A DNA stretch of 12,726 nucleotides, from the NCBI GenBank assembly GCA_013813185.1, contig JACCSD010000303.1, positions 1 to 12,726 of the forward strand. Reading direction: 5' to 3'. Positions 1 through 5,862 of the stretch are shown here, in pieces. The stretch comes from Burkholderiaceae bacterium (lineage in GTDB: Bacteria > Pseudomonadota > Gammaproteobacteria > Burkholderiales > Burkholderiaceae_F). How positions within the stretch are numbered: position 1 is the stretch's first letter; each line of letters begins with the position of its first letter. The notes beneath the pieces are model-generated. The model was not told the DNA's origin. It did no database searches and saw only the letters and a list, made by a program, of their open reading frames with translations. A program made the translations under genes and the position numbers.

Positions 1-15
1 AGGAGACTGCCGCGT

Positions 16-216
16 ATGCGAACCACCATCAACATCGACGACGAGTTGCTCGCGAGGGCTGCCAAGCTGACCGGTTCCCTCGACCGGTCGGCCATGGTGC
101 GTGAGGGATTGAAGGCCCTGATCGAACGTGAACGCGCGAAGCGTCTCGCGCGACTCGGCGGAACGCAGCGCGACTTGAAGGCGCCGCCGCGCCGACGCCA
201 GCGCGCCGCCTCTTGA
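16..216 (+). CDS. vapB: VapB-family antitoxin (ribbon-helix-helix)
   Basis: Type II antitoxin of 66 residues that would bind its own promoter and neutralise a VapC PIN-domain RNase. The N-terminus MRTTINIDDELLARA is the typical first strand and helix of the VapB ribbon-helix-helix fold (about residues 1-45). The basic tail with RLARLGGT and APPRRR is the usual toxin-wrapping end. Length is normal for the family. An AGGAG ribosome binding site at positions 1-5 stands 10 bases before the ATG. Its stop overlaps the TTG start of vapC by four bases, the usual coupled arrangement. The gene is intact, but the toxin behind it is destroyed, so it would now act as an orphan antitoxin or autoregulator. 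Family assignment is confident; whether it is still expressed is unknown, since the promoter lies outside the window. Confidence 0.88.
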   Translation: MRTTINIDDELLARAAKLTGSLDRSAMVREGLKALIERERAKRLARLGGTQRDLKAPPRRRQRAAS

Positions 217-592
217 TACTGGTCGACACCTCGGTATGGGTCGACCACCTGCGCCGAGGCGATTCGCGGCTCGCCGTCTTGCTCGAACGCGGTGTGGTGG
301 TCACGCATCCGTTCGTAGTTGGCGAGATCGCCTGTGGAAACCCTGTCCGACCGTTCGGCGGTTCTAGAACTGCTGCAGGAACTTCCAACCGTCGTCGCGG
401 CGGACAACGACTAGGCGCTCGGATTCAATCGAGCGCTACAGCCTTTATGGCAAGGGGATCTGATACGTCGACGTGCATCTATCGGCGGCCGTGGCACTGA
501 CCCATGACGCGAGGCTTTGGACGCGCGACAAGCGGTTGCATTCAGTCGCCGATGATCTCGGTCTCGCGATCCAGGATCCGGACGCTCATTGA
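213..592 (+). pseudogene. vapC: VapC PIN-domain toxin, broken by two frameshifts and two stops
   Basis: Remnant of a VapC ribonuclease toxin. The TTG start at 213 opens with MILVDTSVWVDHLRRGD, which carries the first PIN aspartate (VDTS). The reading then shifts by one base within the CCC at 341-343. It continues as SDRSAVLELLQELP to a TAG at 412-414, where the family has a glutamate codon. It shifts again at an extra A near 427, reads IERYSLYGKGI, meets a TGA at 461-463 where the family has glycine, and resumes with YVDVHLSAAVAL and LWTRDKRL to the TGA at 590-592. The spliced reading gives about 125 residues, the normal length, and still shows the later acidic residues and the WTRDKRL motif. 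Four separate lesions make it non-functional. The cognate vapB directly upstream is intact. Confidence 0.88.
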
Positions 593-650
593 CCTGAAAC
601 CCGCACGCATGGGCTCACAGTCAAGACCCGGCCATGAGCCGACCCTCACG

Positions 651-752
651 TTAGTCGGCGGTCACCGGCAGCGCCCGCGCCATCGGATTGACCACGATCC
701 GCGGATTGAGGAATTCCGGTGAATTGACATAATGCACATTATGCGCATAGTG
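651..752 (-). pseudogene. Possible C-terminal fragment of an unrecognised gene
   Basis: A minus-strand frame ends at a TAA (651-653) with the protein-like tail NSPEFLNPRIVVNPMARAL followed by PVTAD. Its residue composition looks more like real coding sequence than the rest of the frame upstream, which is arginine- and proline-rich noise. No start codon or upstream body can be matched to it. I do not recognise the family. It may be the end of a gene whose front was lost in the rearrangements that also damaged vapC and the XRE gene, or it may be chance. Confidence 0.2.
728..743. promoter_or_regulatory. Inverted repeat CATAATG-CA-CATTATG overlapping a promoter-like sequence
   Basis: Two perfect 7-base arms are separated by two bases. 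A TTGACA hexamer at 724-729 overlaps the left arm. At a 16-base spacing, CATAGT (746-751) matches four of six bases of a -10 box. This looks like an operator laid over a plus-strand promoter. However, no intact gene follows on that strand, so any function may be relic. Confidence 0.3.
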
Positions 753-971
753 AATTGGACCTCTGAGTCGCGTTCGCGATACTGGTTCCTGCCAGCAGAT
801 TGGCCTGCAATCCCCTACACCGTTTCGCGTTCGCAATACCAATACGCTGGCGCGTGGTAATGGTGCGGGCATCCTGAGACGCCGTGGTTCCTGGGTGGCC
901 ACCGCAATGGGAACCGTGGAAAGCCACGGGCATGAACTTGCTTGTTCGCTTTAAGGTAACGCGCTTAATCT

Positions 972-985
972 TTGAATTAATTCAA
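972..985. repeat. Perfect 14-bp palindrome TTGAATTAATTCAA
   Basis: The palindrome has no central spacer and sits in the most AT-rich spot of the region. It could be a regulator-binding site or a chance product of local AT-richness. It lies about 100 bp from the 3' end of the broken XRE gene, not upstream of it. Confidence 0.3.
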
Positions 986-1075
986 GAAATTAGTGCAAAC
1001 GATCCCTGGCGCGGCCACCAGCTCAGCAAAGGAACGTATGACCGCTTGAATGCGCTCCCGAGCTCACACCTTCTT

Positions 1076-1354
1076 TCAGCGCGACGCTAGCAGTCCCAAC
1101 AGCGACCGTGGCCGCACTGAAAGGGTCTCTGCTAGTCGGCAGATGTTGATCAAAGATACGTTGCGCTGTCCGCGCTCGATGCCCCCGACATAGCTGCGCG
1201 CCATACCGGCTTCCAGCGCGAGCGCCTCTTGTGACCAGCCACGCCCTGCGTCTCAAAGGCGGCCAAGCGTTACCCGAACAATAGTCGGGGATCTGTATTC
1301 CGCAATTTGCGCGCCGTCGCTGGCATCAGACGATGCTATTGAGCGGCACACCAT
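1076..1354 (-). pseudogene. XRE-family HTH regulator with one in-frame stop
   Basis: Small DNA-binding regulator of the XRE/Cro type. Downstream of a TGA at 1253-1255 the frame reads GWSQEALALEAGMARSYVGG, then IERGQRNVSLINICRLAETL, and ends LLGLLASR at a TGA (1076-1078). The WSQE..LA...G.....YVGGIERG pattern is the classic XRE helix-turn-helix. Upstream of the TGA the same frame reads VRVTLGRL, matching the expected first helix, so a single change (probably CGA to TGA) breaks an otherwise clean gene of about 92 residues. The ATG at 1352-1354 is a plausible start but is not proven; the frame also stays open into the adjacent transposase remnant. The original target is unknown. A start downstream of the TGA would remove helix 1 and is unlikely to give a working fold. 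Confidence 0.75.
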
Positions 1355-1390
1355 GAGGCCACGCTCTATGAGTGACAAAACACAGTTGCG

Positions 1391-1790
1391 TGGACAGTGC
1401 GCTCTGAGCCAGTCCTGCACTGGCTCGGCGAAGAACTCGGTGCCGCGGTCGGTCTGTACGCGCTGGATCGGAAACGGCATCTCTTCGATCATTCGTTCAA
1501 GAAACGCCAGCGTGAATCCCGACGCGCGTCGCGGGTAAAGCCCGAGCACGCGAAATCGACTGCAATCGTCAACCGCAGTGAATTGATAAACGCCGGCTCG
1601 AATTTTCATCGTGTCCGATTCCACGCGATCGCCCGGGTACTGATCGGCTGTAGCCCTTGATCTGCTTGCCTTCGTCGTACCACTCGAAGCGCTAGTTTCG
1701 GCGGCTTGACATCCAGTGCCGCGAAGATGGAACATCGTTGCCGTAGTGGCTTTACGGTGTAAGCGATGCACGTTGTAGTTAACGTCTGCT
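1391..1790 (-). pseudogene. DDE transposase remnant (rve integrase core), truncated and frameshifted
   Basis: Fragment of an insertion-sequence transposase with the retroviral-integrase catalytic core. The best part reads QYPGDRVESDTMKI, then YQFTAVDDCSRFRVLGLYPR, then IEEMPFPIQRVQTDRGTEFF, giving the first and second catalytic aspartates. Homology stops near 1391, before the conserved glutamate region (usually HLNGKVER), so the third catalytic residue is missing. The upstream part is scattered over several minus-strand frames. It has an extra base near 1643 between GYSR and QYPGD, and further shifts between IFAALDVKPPKL and RFEWYDEGKQIKGYS. The N-terminal helix-turn-helix is not visible. The style resembles IS481/IS3-group integrases, but the exact IS cannot be named. 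It is clearly inactive. I did not find convincing terminal inverted repeats or target duplications. Confidence 0.82.
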
Positions 1791-1890
1791 TAACTGACCG
1801 GCAGTCGCAAAAACCCCAGGCGGCTGGCACGCAGTGCCGGGCTGATCATACGGGTAACGCGTGCTGGTCCAGTGCTGGAAGAGATGGGGT

Positions 1891-2151
1891 ATGAACGAGT
1901 CTGTGCTCCATGCGCGCTCCAAGCTGGAGGCAGCCGCCCTTTTTGCCTGCGCCTCGTGTTTCGCCCTCTACTGCACCAATGTGATCCTGCGCCGCGCCGC
2001 GCGCGCCTTCGATTGGGATGCCACCTGGCTGCTCGACCGCGTGCCCGAATTCCTGTTGCTGTTTGCATCGGCCGTCTTGTTCGCCGTGGCCTCGCTCGCC
2101 GCCGAGCGGCGCGACCAGGCGCGCAGTGCTGACGCACCACCGCCATCCTGA
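1891..2151 (+). CDS. Small two-helix membrane protein, half-DctQ-like, upstream of TRAP genes
   Basis: Protein of 86 residues with two predicted membrane segments, about residues 13-33 and 51-71, and a short hydrophilic tail. The ATG at 1891 is preferred over the in-frame GTG at 1861. A purine-rich GGAAGAGATGGGG stands directly before it, and the hydrophobic body starts soon after. It lies on the same strand as dctP, 72 bp upstream, and probably belongs to the same transcript. The order helix, RR pair, W about ten residues later, then a second helix ending in a charged cluster (AERR) parallels the first half of the DctQ in this operon (VVRR, IWGEE, then AAAAVRDR). I infer a truncated or specialised DctQ paralogue or a small accessory subunit. 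The function is not established. Composition and frame are consistent with a real gene. Confidence 0.7.
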   Translation: MNESVLHARSKLEAAALFACASCFALYCTNVILRRAARAFDWDATWLLDRVPEFLLLFASAVLFAVASLAAERRDQARSADAPPPS

Positions 2152-2210
2152 ACACCTTTTTTTCCGGCGCGACGATTGACGTGGCGCTCCCTCGGCGTAA
2201 CCGCCAATCC

Positions 2211-2216
2211 AAGGAG
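2211..2216 (+). promoter_or_regulatory. Strong ribosome binding site of dctP (AAGGAG)
   Basis: A near-perfect Shine-Dalgarno sequence stands seven bases before the ATG at 2224. It fixes that start over the in-frame ATG-less extension to 2176. It is far stronger than anything in front of dctQ or dctM, in line with a need for excess binding protein. Confidence 0.8.
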
Positions 2217-2223
2217 AATAGAC

Positions 2224-3393
2224 ATGAAATTCACCAAGAAGCCCGCCTCTGAACTCGCGCAGCAAACGCTGATTGAGCGCCGGCGGTTCCTCACCGCGAG
2301 CAGCACATTCGGTTTCACCGTGGCCGCGGCTGCCGCCGCGGGTGGCACGTTGATCAGCAAGGAGGCCCTCGCGCAGACCGCCGCCGAAGAGCAGCAGCGC
2401 CAGAAAGCCGCCAAAGAAACCATGACCATCGCCACCGAGTACCGCATCGGCGCCTCGCGCTGGTATCCGCTGATGCAGCTGAACCTGAAAGAAAACATCC
2501 AGAACGCGACCGACGGCTACATTTACGTGAAGCTCGCCCCTGCCGGCCAGCTCGGCATGGGTTCGGCCCTCGCGCAGGGTGTGCAGGCCAACACTTTCCA
2601 GGCGGCGCAGCACTCGATCTCGAACTTCTCGCCGTTTGCGCCTGAGGTCGATCTGATCAACATCCCGTACTGGTGCGGCCTCAATCAGGAGTTCGCCAAC
2701 CTGGTGGTGTCCAAGGCCTGGAAATCCATCGTCCACAAAAAGGCCGAAGAGCGCGGCTTCAAGGTGCTGCTCTATCTCGTGCTCGATCCGCGCACGGTGG
2801 CCGCGCGCAAGGGCCTTGCCAATGCACCGCTGAAAACCCCGGCGGATCTGAAGGGCATCAAGTTCCGGGTGCCGGGCTCGGCAATCCTGCAGCAGTTCTA
2901 CCGTCTCGCCGGTGCCAACCCGACGCCGGTGGCCTGGGGCGAGACGCCTTCCGCCATCCAGCAGGGCGTGGCCGATGCGCTGGACCCCGCCGTGGTCGCG
3001 CTCTACTCCAACGGCTTCAAGGACATCCTGTCGTGGGTGACCTTCAACAAGTCGGTGCCCGATTCGCAGATCTATTCGTGCAACGCCGCGTGGTTCCGCA
3101 AGCTGCCGCCCAAGGTGCAGGAGGGCATCGAGTTCGCCAGCGACATCACCTTCCACCAGAACCTGGCACAGGTGCCCGCCGCGCGCGCCTACGCGATGGC
3201 CGAAATGGCCGCTGCGGGGGTCAAGTTCTACGTACCCACCCCCGCCGAGATCAAGCAGTGGGTGGATGCCTGCGGCTACCAGCGCCCGGAATGGAACGAG
3301 ACCAAGACCAAGCTCGCGGGTTCGCTGGACAACTTCGAGCGCATGCGCGAAGCAGCCCGCACCCGCAGCGACTACTACGTGCACGACGTCTGA
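2224..3393 (+). CDS. dctP: TRAP transporter solute-binding protein (DctP family)
   Basis: Periplasmic receptor of 389 residues that captures an organic acid, or related carboxylate-bearing solute, and hands it to the DctQM membrane complex. Residues 18-23 (ERRRFL) fit a twin-arginine RRxFL motif. A long Ala-rich hydrophobic stretch follows, with an ALA-Q cleavage site near residue 50, so export is probably by Tat. The mature part shows TRAP features: a LAPAGQLGMGSALAQGVQ segment (104-121), the conserved arginine in GIKFRVPGS (Arg215) that in this family pairs with a substrate carboxylate, and WGETPSAIQQGVADALDP (238-255). The family usually has an acidic GVVDGQENP-like motif at the last site; here it is altered, which may reflect ligand type. 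The long N-terminal region before the arginines is odd but common in Tat substrates. The ligand cannot be deduced, because no catabolic genes are adjacent. Confidence 0.95.
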   Translation: MKFTKKPASELAQQTLIERRRFLTASSTFGFTVAAAAAAGGTLISKEALAQTAAEEQQRQKAAKETMTIATEYRIGASRWYPLMQLNLKENIQNATDGYIYVKLAPAGQLGMGSALAQGVQANTFQAAQHSISNFSPFAPEVDLINIPYWCGLNQEFANLVVSKAWKSIVHKKAEERGFKVLLYLVLDPRTVAARKGLANAPLKTPADLKGIKFRVPGSAILQQFYRLAGANPTPVAWGETPSAIQQGVADALDPAVVALYSNGFKDILSWVTFNKSVPDSQIYSCNAAWFRKLPPKVQEGIEFASDITFHQNLAQVPAARAYAMAEMAAAGVKFYVPTPAEIKQWVDACGYQRPEWNETKTKLAGSLDNFERMREAARTRSDYYVHDV

Positions 3394-3427
3394 CCGCGCA
3401 CGATCAACGCACCTTTGCACAGGCCCA

Positions 3428-3456
3428 CGGATCGCTGATCCGCGCGGTCTGCCGCG
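3428..3456 (+). other. Tandem stem-loops between dctP and dctQ
   Basis: Two perfect hairpins stand back to back. The first is CGGATC-GCT-GATCCG (3428-3442). The second is CGCGG-TCTG-CCGCG (3443-3456) with a possible extra G-U pair. No U-run follows, so this is not a standard intrinsic terminator. Such intercistronic structures often block 3' exonucleases and so stabilise the upstream message. Here that would favour DctP over DctQM. That role is inferred from position. Confidence 0.55.
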
Positions 3457-3510
3457 TATGCCGATGCATGCCGCACAGCCTTGCCCCCACCACAGGACAA
3501 TCGACACGCA

Positions 3511-4026
3511 ATGAAAAAATGGCTGACCCAGCTCGATGAAAACGGCGAGCGCTGGATGCTGCTGGCGCTCTACGGCTATATCGTCACGGTGATTTTTGTG
3601 GAGGTGGTGCGCCGCTTCGTGCTGAGTTATTCGTCGATCTGGGGTGAAGAAACCGCGCGTTACACCTTCATCTACCTGGTGTGGATCGGCGCTGCGGCCG
3701 CGGTGCGCGACCGCGCCCACATCCGCATCGACGTGCTGCTGACGTTTTTGCCGCCGCGGTGGTGTGCGGCAGTGCTGCTGCTGGGTGACCTGCTGATGGC
3801 CTGCTTTGCGGCGGTGGTGTTTTATTTTTCGATGAAGTTTTTCATGACTTCGCTGCAATTCAGTTCTGCAATCGAGGGGCTGCGCATATCCCGCGCCTGG
3901 ACGCTGTTCGCGGTGCCGCTGGGTCTTGCGCTGGTGCTGCTCAGGGTCGCGCAGTCCATCGTGCGCGATGTCACTGACCTGCGGGCCGGGCGCGCACCCG
4001 GCGCCGGCAAACGCTTGTTCGACTAA
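3511..4026 (+). CDS. dctQ: TRAP transporter small permease subunit (DctQ family)
   Basis: Inner-membrane protein of 171 residues with four predicted helices, about residues 16-32, 51-66, 86-108 and 129-148. This is the standard DctQ size and topology. It forms the membrane complex with DctM and is needed for coupling, though its exact role is less clear than that of DctM. The hallmark between helices 1 and 2 is present: VRRF, then IWGEETARY, then a G-rich helix ending in AVRDRAHIRID. The ATG at 3511 is chosen because MKKWLTQLDENGERW is a typical N-terminus. The upstream extension is low-complexity, and only a weak AGGA lies before the ATG. The gap to dctP is 117 bp and carries two stem-loops; dctM follows after 8 bp. 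Confidence 0.95.
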   Translation: MKKWLTQLDENGERWMLLALYGYIVTVIFVEVVRRFVLSYSSIWGEETARYTFIYLVWIGAAAAVRDRAHIRIDVLLTFLPPRWCAAVLLLGDLLMACFAAVVFYFSMKFFMTSLQFSSAIEGLRISRAWTLFAVPLGLALVLLRVAQSIVRDVTDLRAGRAPGAGKRLFD

Positions 4027-4034
4027 GCGCCGCC

Positions 4035-5342
4035 ATGTTTATTCCTGAGGCCTTTGCGACGGCTGAACTCGGCTGGAACGTGCTGGGCCCGCTGCTGTTG
4101 ATGCTGGTGCTGCTGTCGCTGGCGGTGCCGGTGTGGGTCGCGCTGGGTGTCACGGCGCTGTTGATCCTGTGGACCACCGGCGCGCTGCCGCTGTCATTGA
4201 TCGGTGAATCGGTGTTTCACGGGTTGGATTCATTTGCGCTGATCGCGATCCCGCTTTATGTGCTGACGGGGGATCTGCTGGTGCGCACCGGGCTGTCGAT
4301 CAAGCTGCTCAACATCGCGGATGCCACGATGGGCAGCGTGCGCTCGGGCATGGGTACTTCCAGCGTGCTGGGCTGCGGTTTTTTTGCCTGCATCTCGGGT
4401 TCGGATGCGGCGGGTGCAGCGGCGGTAGGCCGCATCACGATTTCAAGGCTGATCAAAGAGGGCTACCCGCCCGCCTACGCCTGCGCGCTGGTGGCTGCCG
4501 GCGCCTGCACCGGCATCCTGATTCCGCCGTCGATCGCCTACATCATCATCGGCATGGTGCTGGGCATCTCGACCTCCACGTTGTTCCTCGCCGCCGTGGT
4601 GCCCGGCGTGCTAATCATGATTTCAATCATGCTGACCAACGCGGTGATGAACCGCATCCACGGCCATGAGCGCTCCGGTGGCCGCTTCCGGCTGCGCACG
4701 TGGCTGGCCAGCGTGTGGGACGGCCGCCACGCGCTGCTGATCCCGGCGATCATTTTCGGCGGCATCTACTCCGGCGTGTTCACACCCACCGAGGCCGCCG
4801 CCGTCGCCGTGGTCACCACCATTGCGGTCGGCGTGTTCCAGGGCACGCTGCAGTTGAAGGATTTTCCGGGTTCGCTGGAGGGTTCGGCCAAGGTCTGCGG
4901 CGTCATCGTGCCCATCATCGCCGTGGCGCTGCCGCTGGCGCAGGTGCTGGCGATCACCGAAGTACCGCAGAGCCTCGTCGGCGCAGTGAACGCATTCACC
5001 CAAGACCCGACGCTGACCATCCTGCTGATGCTGGGCATATTCATGATCGCCGGCTGCATCATGGAGAGCACGCCGAACATCGTGATCCTGGGACCCATCA
5101 TGCTGCCGCTCGCTCAGTCCATCGGCATGAACGAGGTGCATTTCTGCATTTTCATGGTGACGTCTCTGGGCATCGGCTTCATCACCCCGCCGCTGGGGCT
5201 GAACCTGTTTGTGATCTCCGGCCTAACCGGCCAGCCCGTGCTGTCGATCGCCGCCAAGGCCGTGCCCTTCGTGCTGGCCATGCTCATGGTCGCGCTGCTG
5301 CTGGCCTTTATGCCGCAACTGTCGCTGTTTCTGCTGCGGTAG
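4035..5342 (+). CDS. dctM: TRAP transporter large permease subunit (DctM family)
   Basis: Integral membrane protein of 435 residues, the transport channel of the TRAP system, which belongs to the ion transporter superfamily and usually uses a sodium gradient. It is rich in hydrophobic helices throughout. It shows family signatures in order: SFALIAIPLYVLTGDLLVRT, the SGSDAAGAAAVGRI segment, TGILIPPSIAYIIIGMVLG, GVFTPTEAAAVAV, and the C-terminal ITPPLGLNLFVISGL. Length is normal. The start at 4035 lies 8 bp after the dctQ stop with no obvious Shine-Dalgarno, suggesting translational coupling. SGSDAAGA replaces the more usual SGSS.ATAA wording of the family and may matter for specificity. No convincing intrinsic terminator follows the gene. 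Confidence 0.96.
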   Translation: MFIPEAFATAELGWNVLGPLLLMLVLLSLAVPVWVALGVTALLILWTTGALPLSLIGESVFHGLDSFALIAIPLYVLTGDLLVRTGLSIKLLNIADATMGSVRSGMGTSSVLGCGFFACISGSDAAGAAAVGRITISRLIKEGYPPAYACALVAAGACTGILIPPSIAYIIIGMVLGISTSTLFLAAVVPGVLIMISIMLTNAVMNRIHGHERSGGRFRLRTWLASVWDGRHALLIPAIIFGGIYSGVFTPTEAAAVAVVTTIAVGVFQGTLQLKDFPGSLEGSAKVCGVIVPIIAVALPLAQVLAITEVPQSLVGAVNAFTQDPTLTILLMLGIFMIAGCIMESTPNIVILGPIMLPLAQSIGMNEVHFCIFMVTSLGIGFITPPLGLNLFVISGLTGQPVLSIAAKAVPFVLAMLMVALLLAFMPQLSLFLLR

Positions 5343-5862
5343 CTGGCAGCGACCAGACGGACGGGCTGACTAGAGTCCCCGCACGCCGTCGCCACCGAGC
5401 TCGAGCCTCAGCACTCGCCGGGCCTCCCGTCGCTTCATGTAGGGTCTCATCGCATGTCATTTCTTCAATCCGTCATGCTATATGCGGCCTTAATCTTGGA
5501 TGGCGCGGTCGCCTCCAGCCTGACTCGCCTTTCTCAGTTTGTATCTGAATTAGTCGGAAAAATCGTGTCTCCGAACTACCAGACGCTGTCTTAGGTTGGC
5601 ATCGCATGGTCGCGGTGCGCAGCAATGCGAGGCCATTCAGGCATCGGTACGTGCATTGTCTTTGCGCTTGGTCACGGCCGGTTGATGTCTGCTGTTTTGG
5701 GCCGCGATACGGCCTGGCCGATGTCCAACGGGCGCGACAGCTTGTTGGTACCGATTTGTCGTCATGTCCGTTTGAGACGCATACTTACCCTATGGTCAAC
5801 CCGATGGCGGGAATCCACCCGCGCCGGCATGGAAAATGCACTAGGTCTGGTACGAGGTGCAC
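5343..5862. other. Long spacer between dctM and the lipoprotein gene
   Basis: About 520 bp without a recognisable conserved gene. I looked for a terminator behind dctM and found only weak imperfect pairing around 5364-5380, without a U-run. A 46-codon frame at 5454-5594 is listed separately. Longer frames at 5606-5975 have no family resemblance and overlap the lipoprotein start, so they are treated as chance. The promoter of the lipoprotein gene should lie in the last 150 bp, but no clear -35/-10 pair could be chosen. Confidence 0.5.
5454..5594 (+). CDS. Possible small protein of 46 residues
   Basis: A short frame starts at an ATG with AGGG about nine bases upstream and ends at TAG (5592-5594). 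The product begins MSFLQSVMLYAALILDG and continues with an amphipathic stretch containing SLTRLSQFVSELVGKIV. The hydrophobic N-terminal segment might reach the membrane. It matches no family I know and has no conserved neighbours. It could equally be a chance frame in a non-coding spacer. Confidence 0.22.
   Translation: MSFLQSVMLYAALILDGAVASSLTRLSQFVSELVGKIVSPNYQTLS

Larger units (their letters stand above)
593..1075. other. Gene-poor stretch with no recognisable complete gene
   Basis: No reading frame here resembles a complete known protein. GC content appears lower than in the flanks, most clearly around 940-1000. It holds two palindromes (728-743 and 972-985) and a possible C-terminal gene fragment on the minus strand (651-752). 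A plus-strand frame from about 932 to the TAG at 1088-1090 reads RLIFELIQEISANDPW. It could be a decayed gene end overlapping the XRE remnant tail to tail, but I do not recognise it. The stretch reads as mutated accessory DNA between vapBC and the XRE and transposase remnants. Confidence 0.5.

Noticed and set aside
2121..2163. Terminator between the small membrane protein and dctP
   Set aside because: A run of seven or more T is present (2157-2163), but the only nearby stem (GTGC-TGAC-GCAC) is four base pairs and about 20 bases away.
2673..3539. 288-codon plus-strand frame inside dctP
   Set aside because: Alternative frame of dctP with low-complexity Arg/Gly composition; no motif and no ribosome site.
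1846..3858. 670-codon open frame on the minus strand
   Set aside because: It lies antisense to the well-supported small membrane protein, dctP and dctQ. Its product is rich in His, Arg and Gly without any family motif. It is a shadow of codon bias in GC-rich genes.
5343..5440. Possible intrinsic terminator after dctM
   Set aside because: Only short imperfect pairing (GGG, GAC / GTC, CCC) and no U-run.
4700..5548. 282-codon plus-strand frame overlapping dctM
   Set aside because: It is out of frame inside dctM, very rich in Arg, His and Ala, with no start signal. It runs past the dctM stop by chance.
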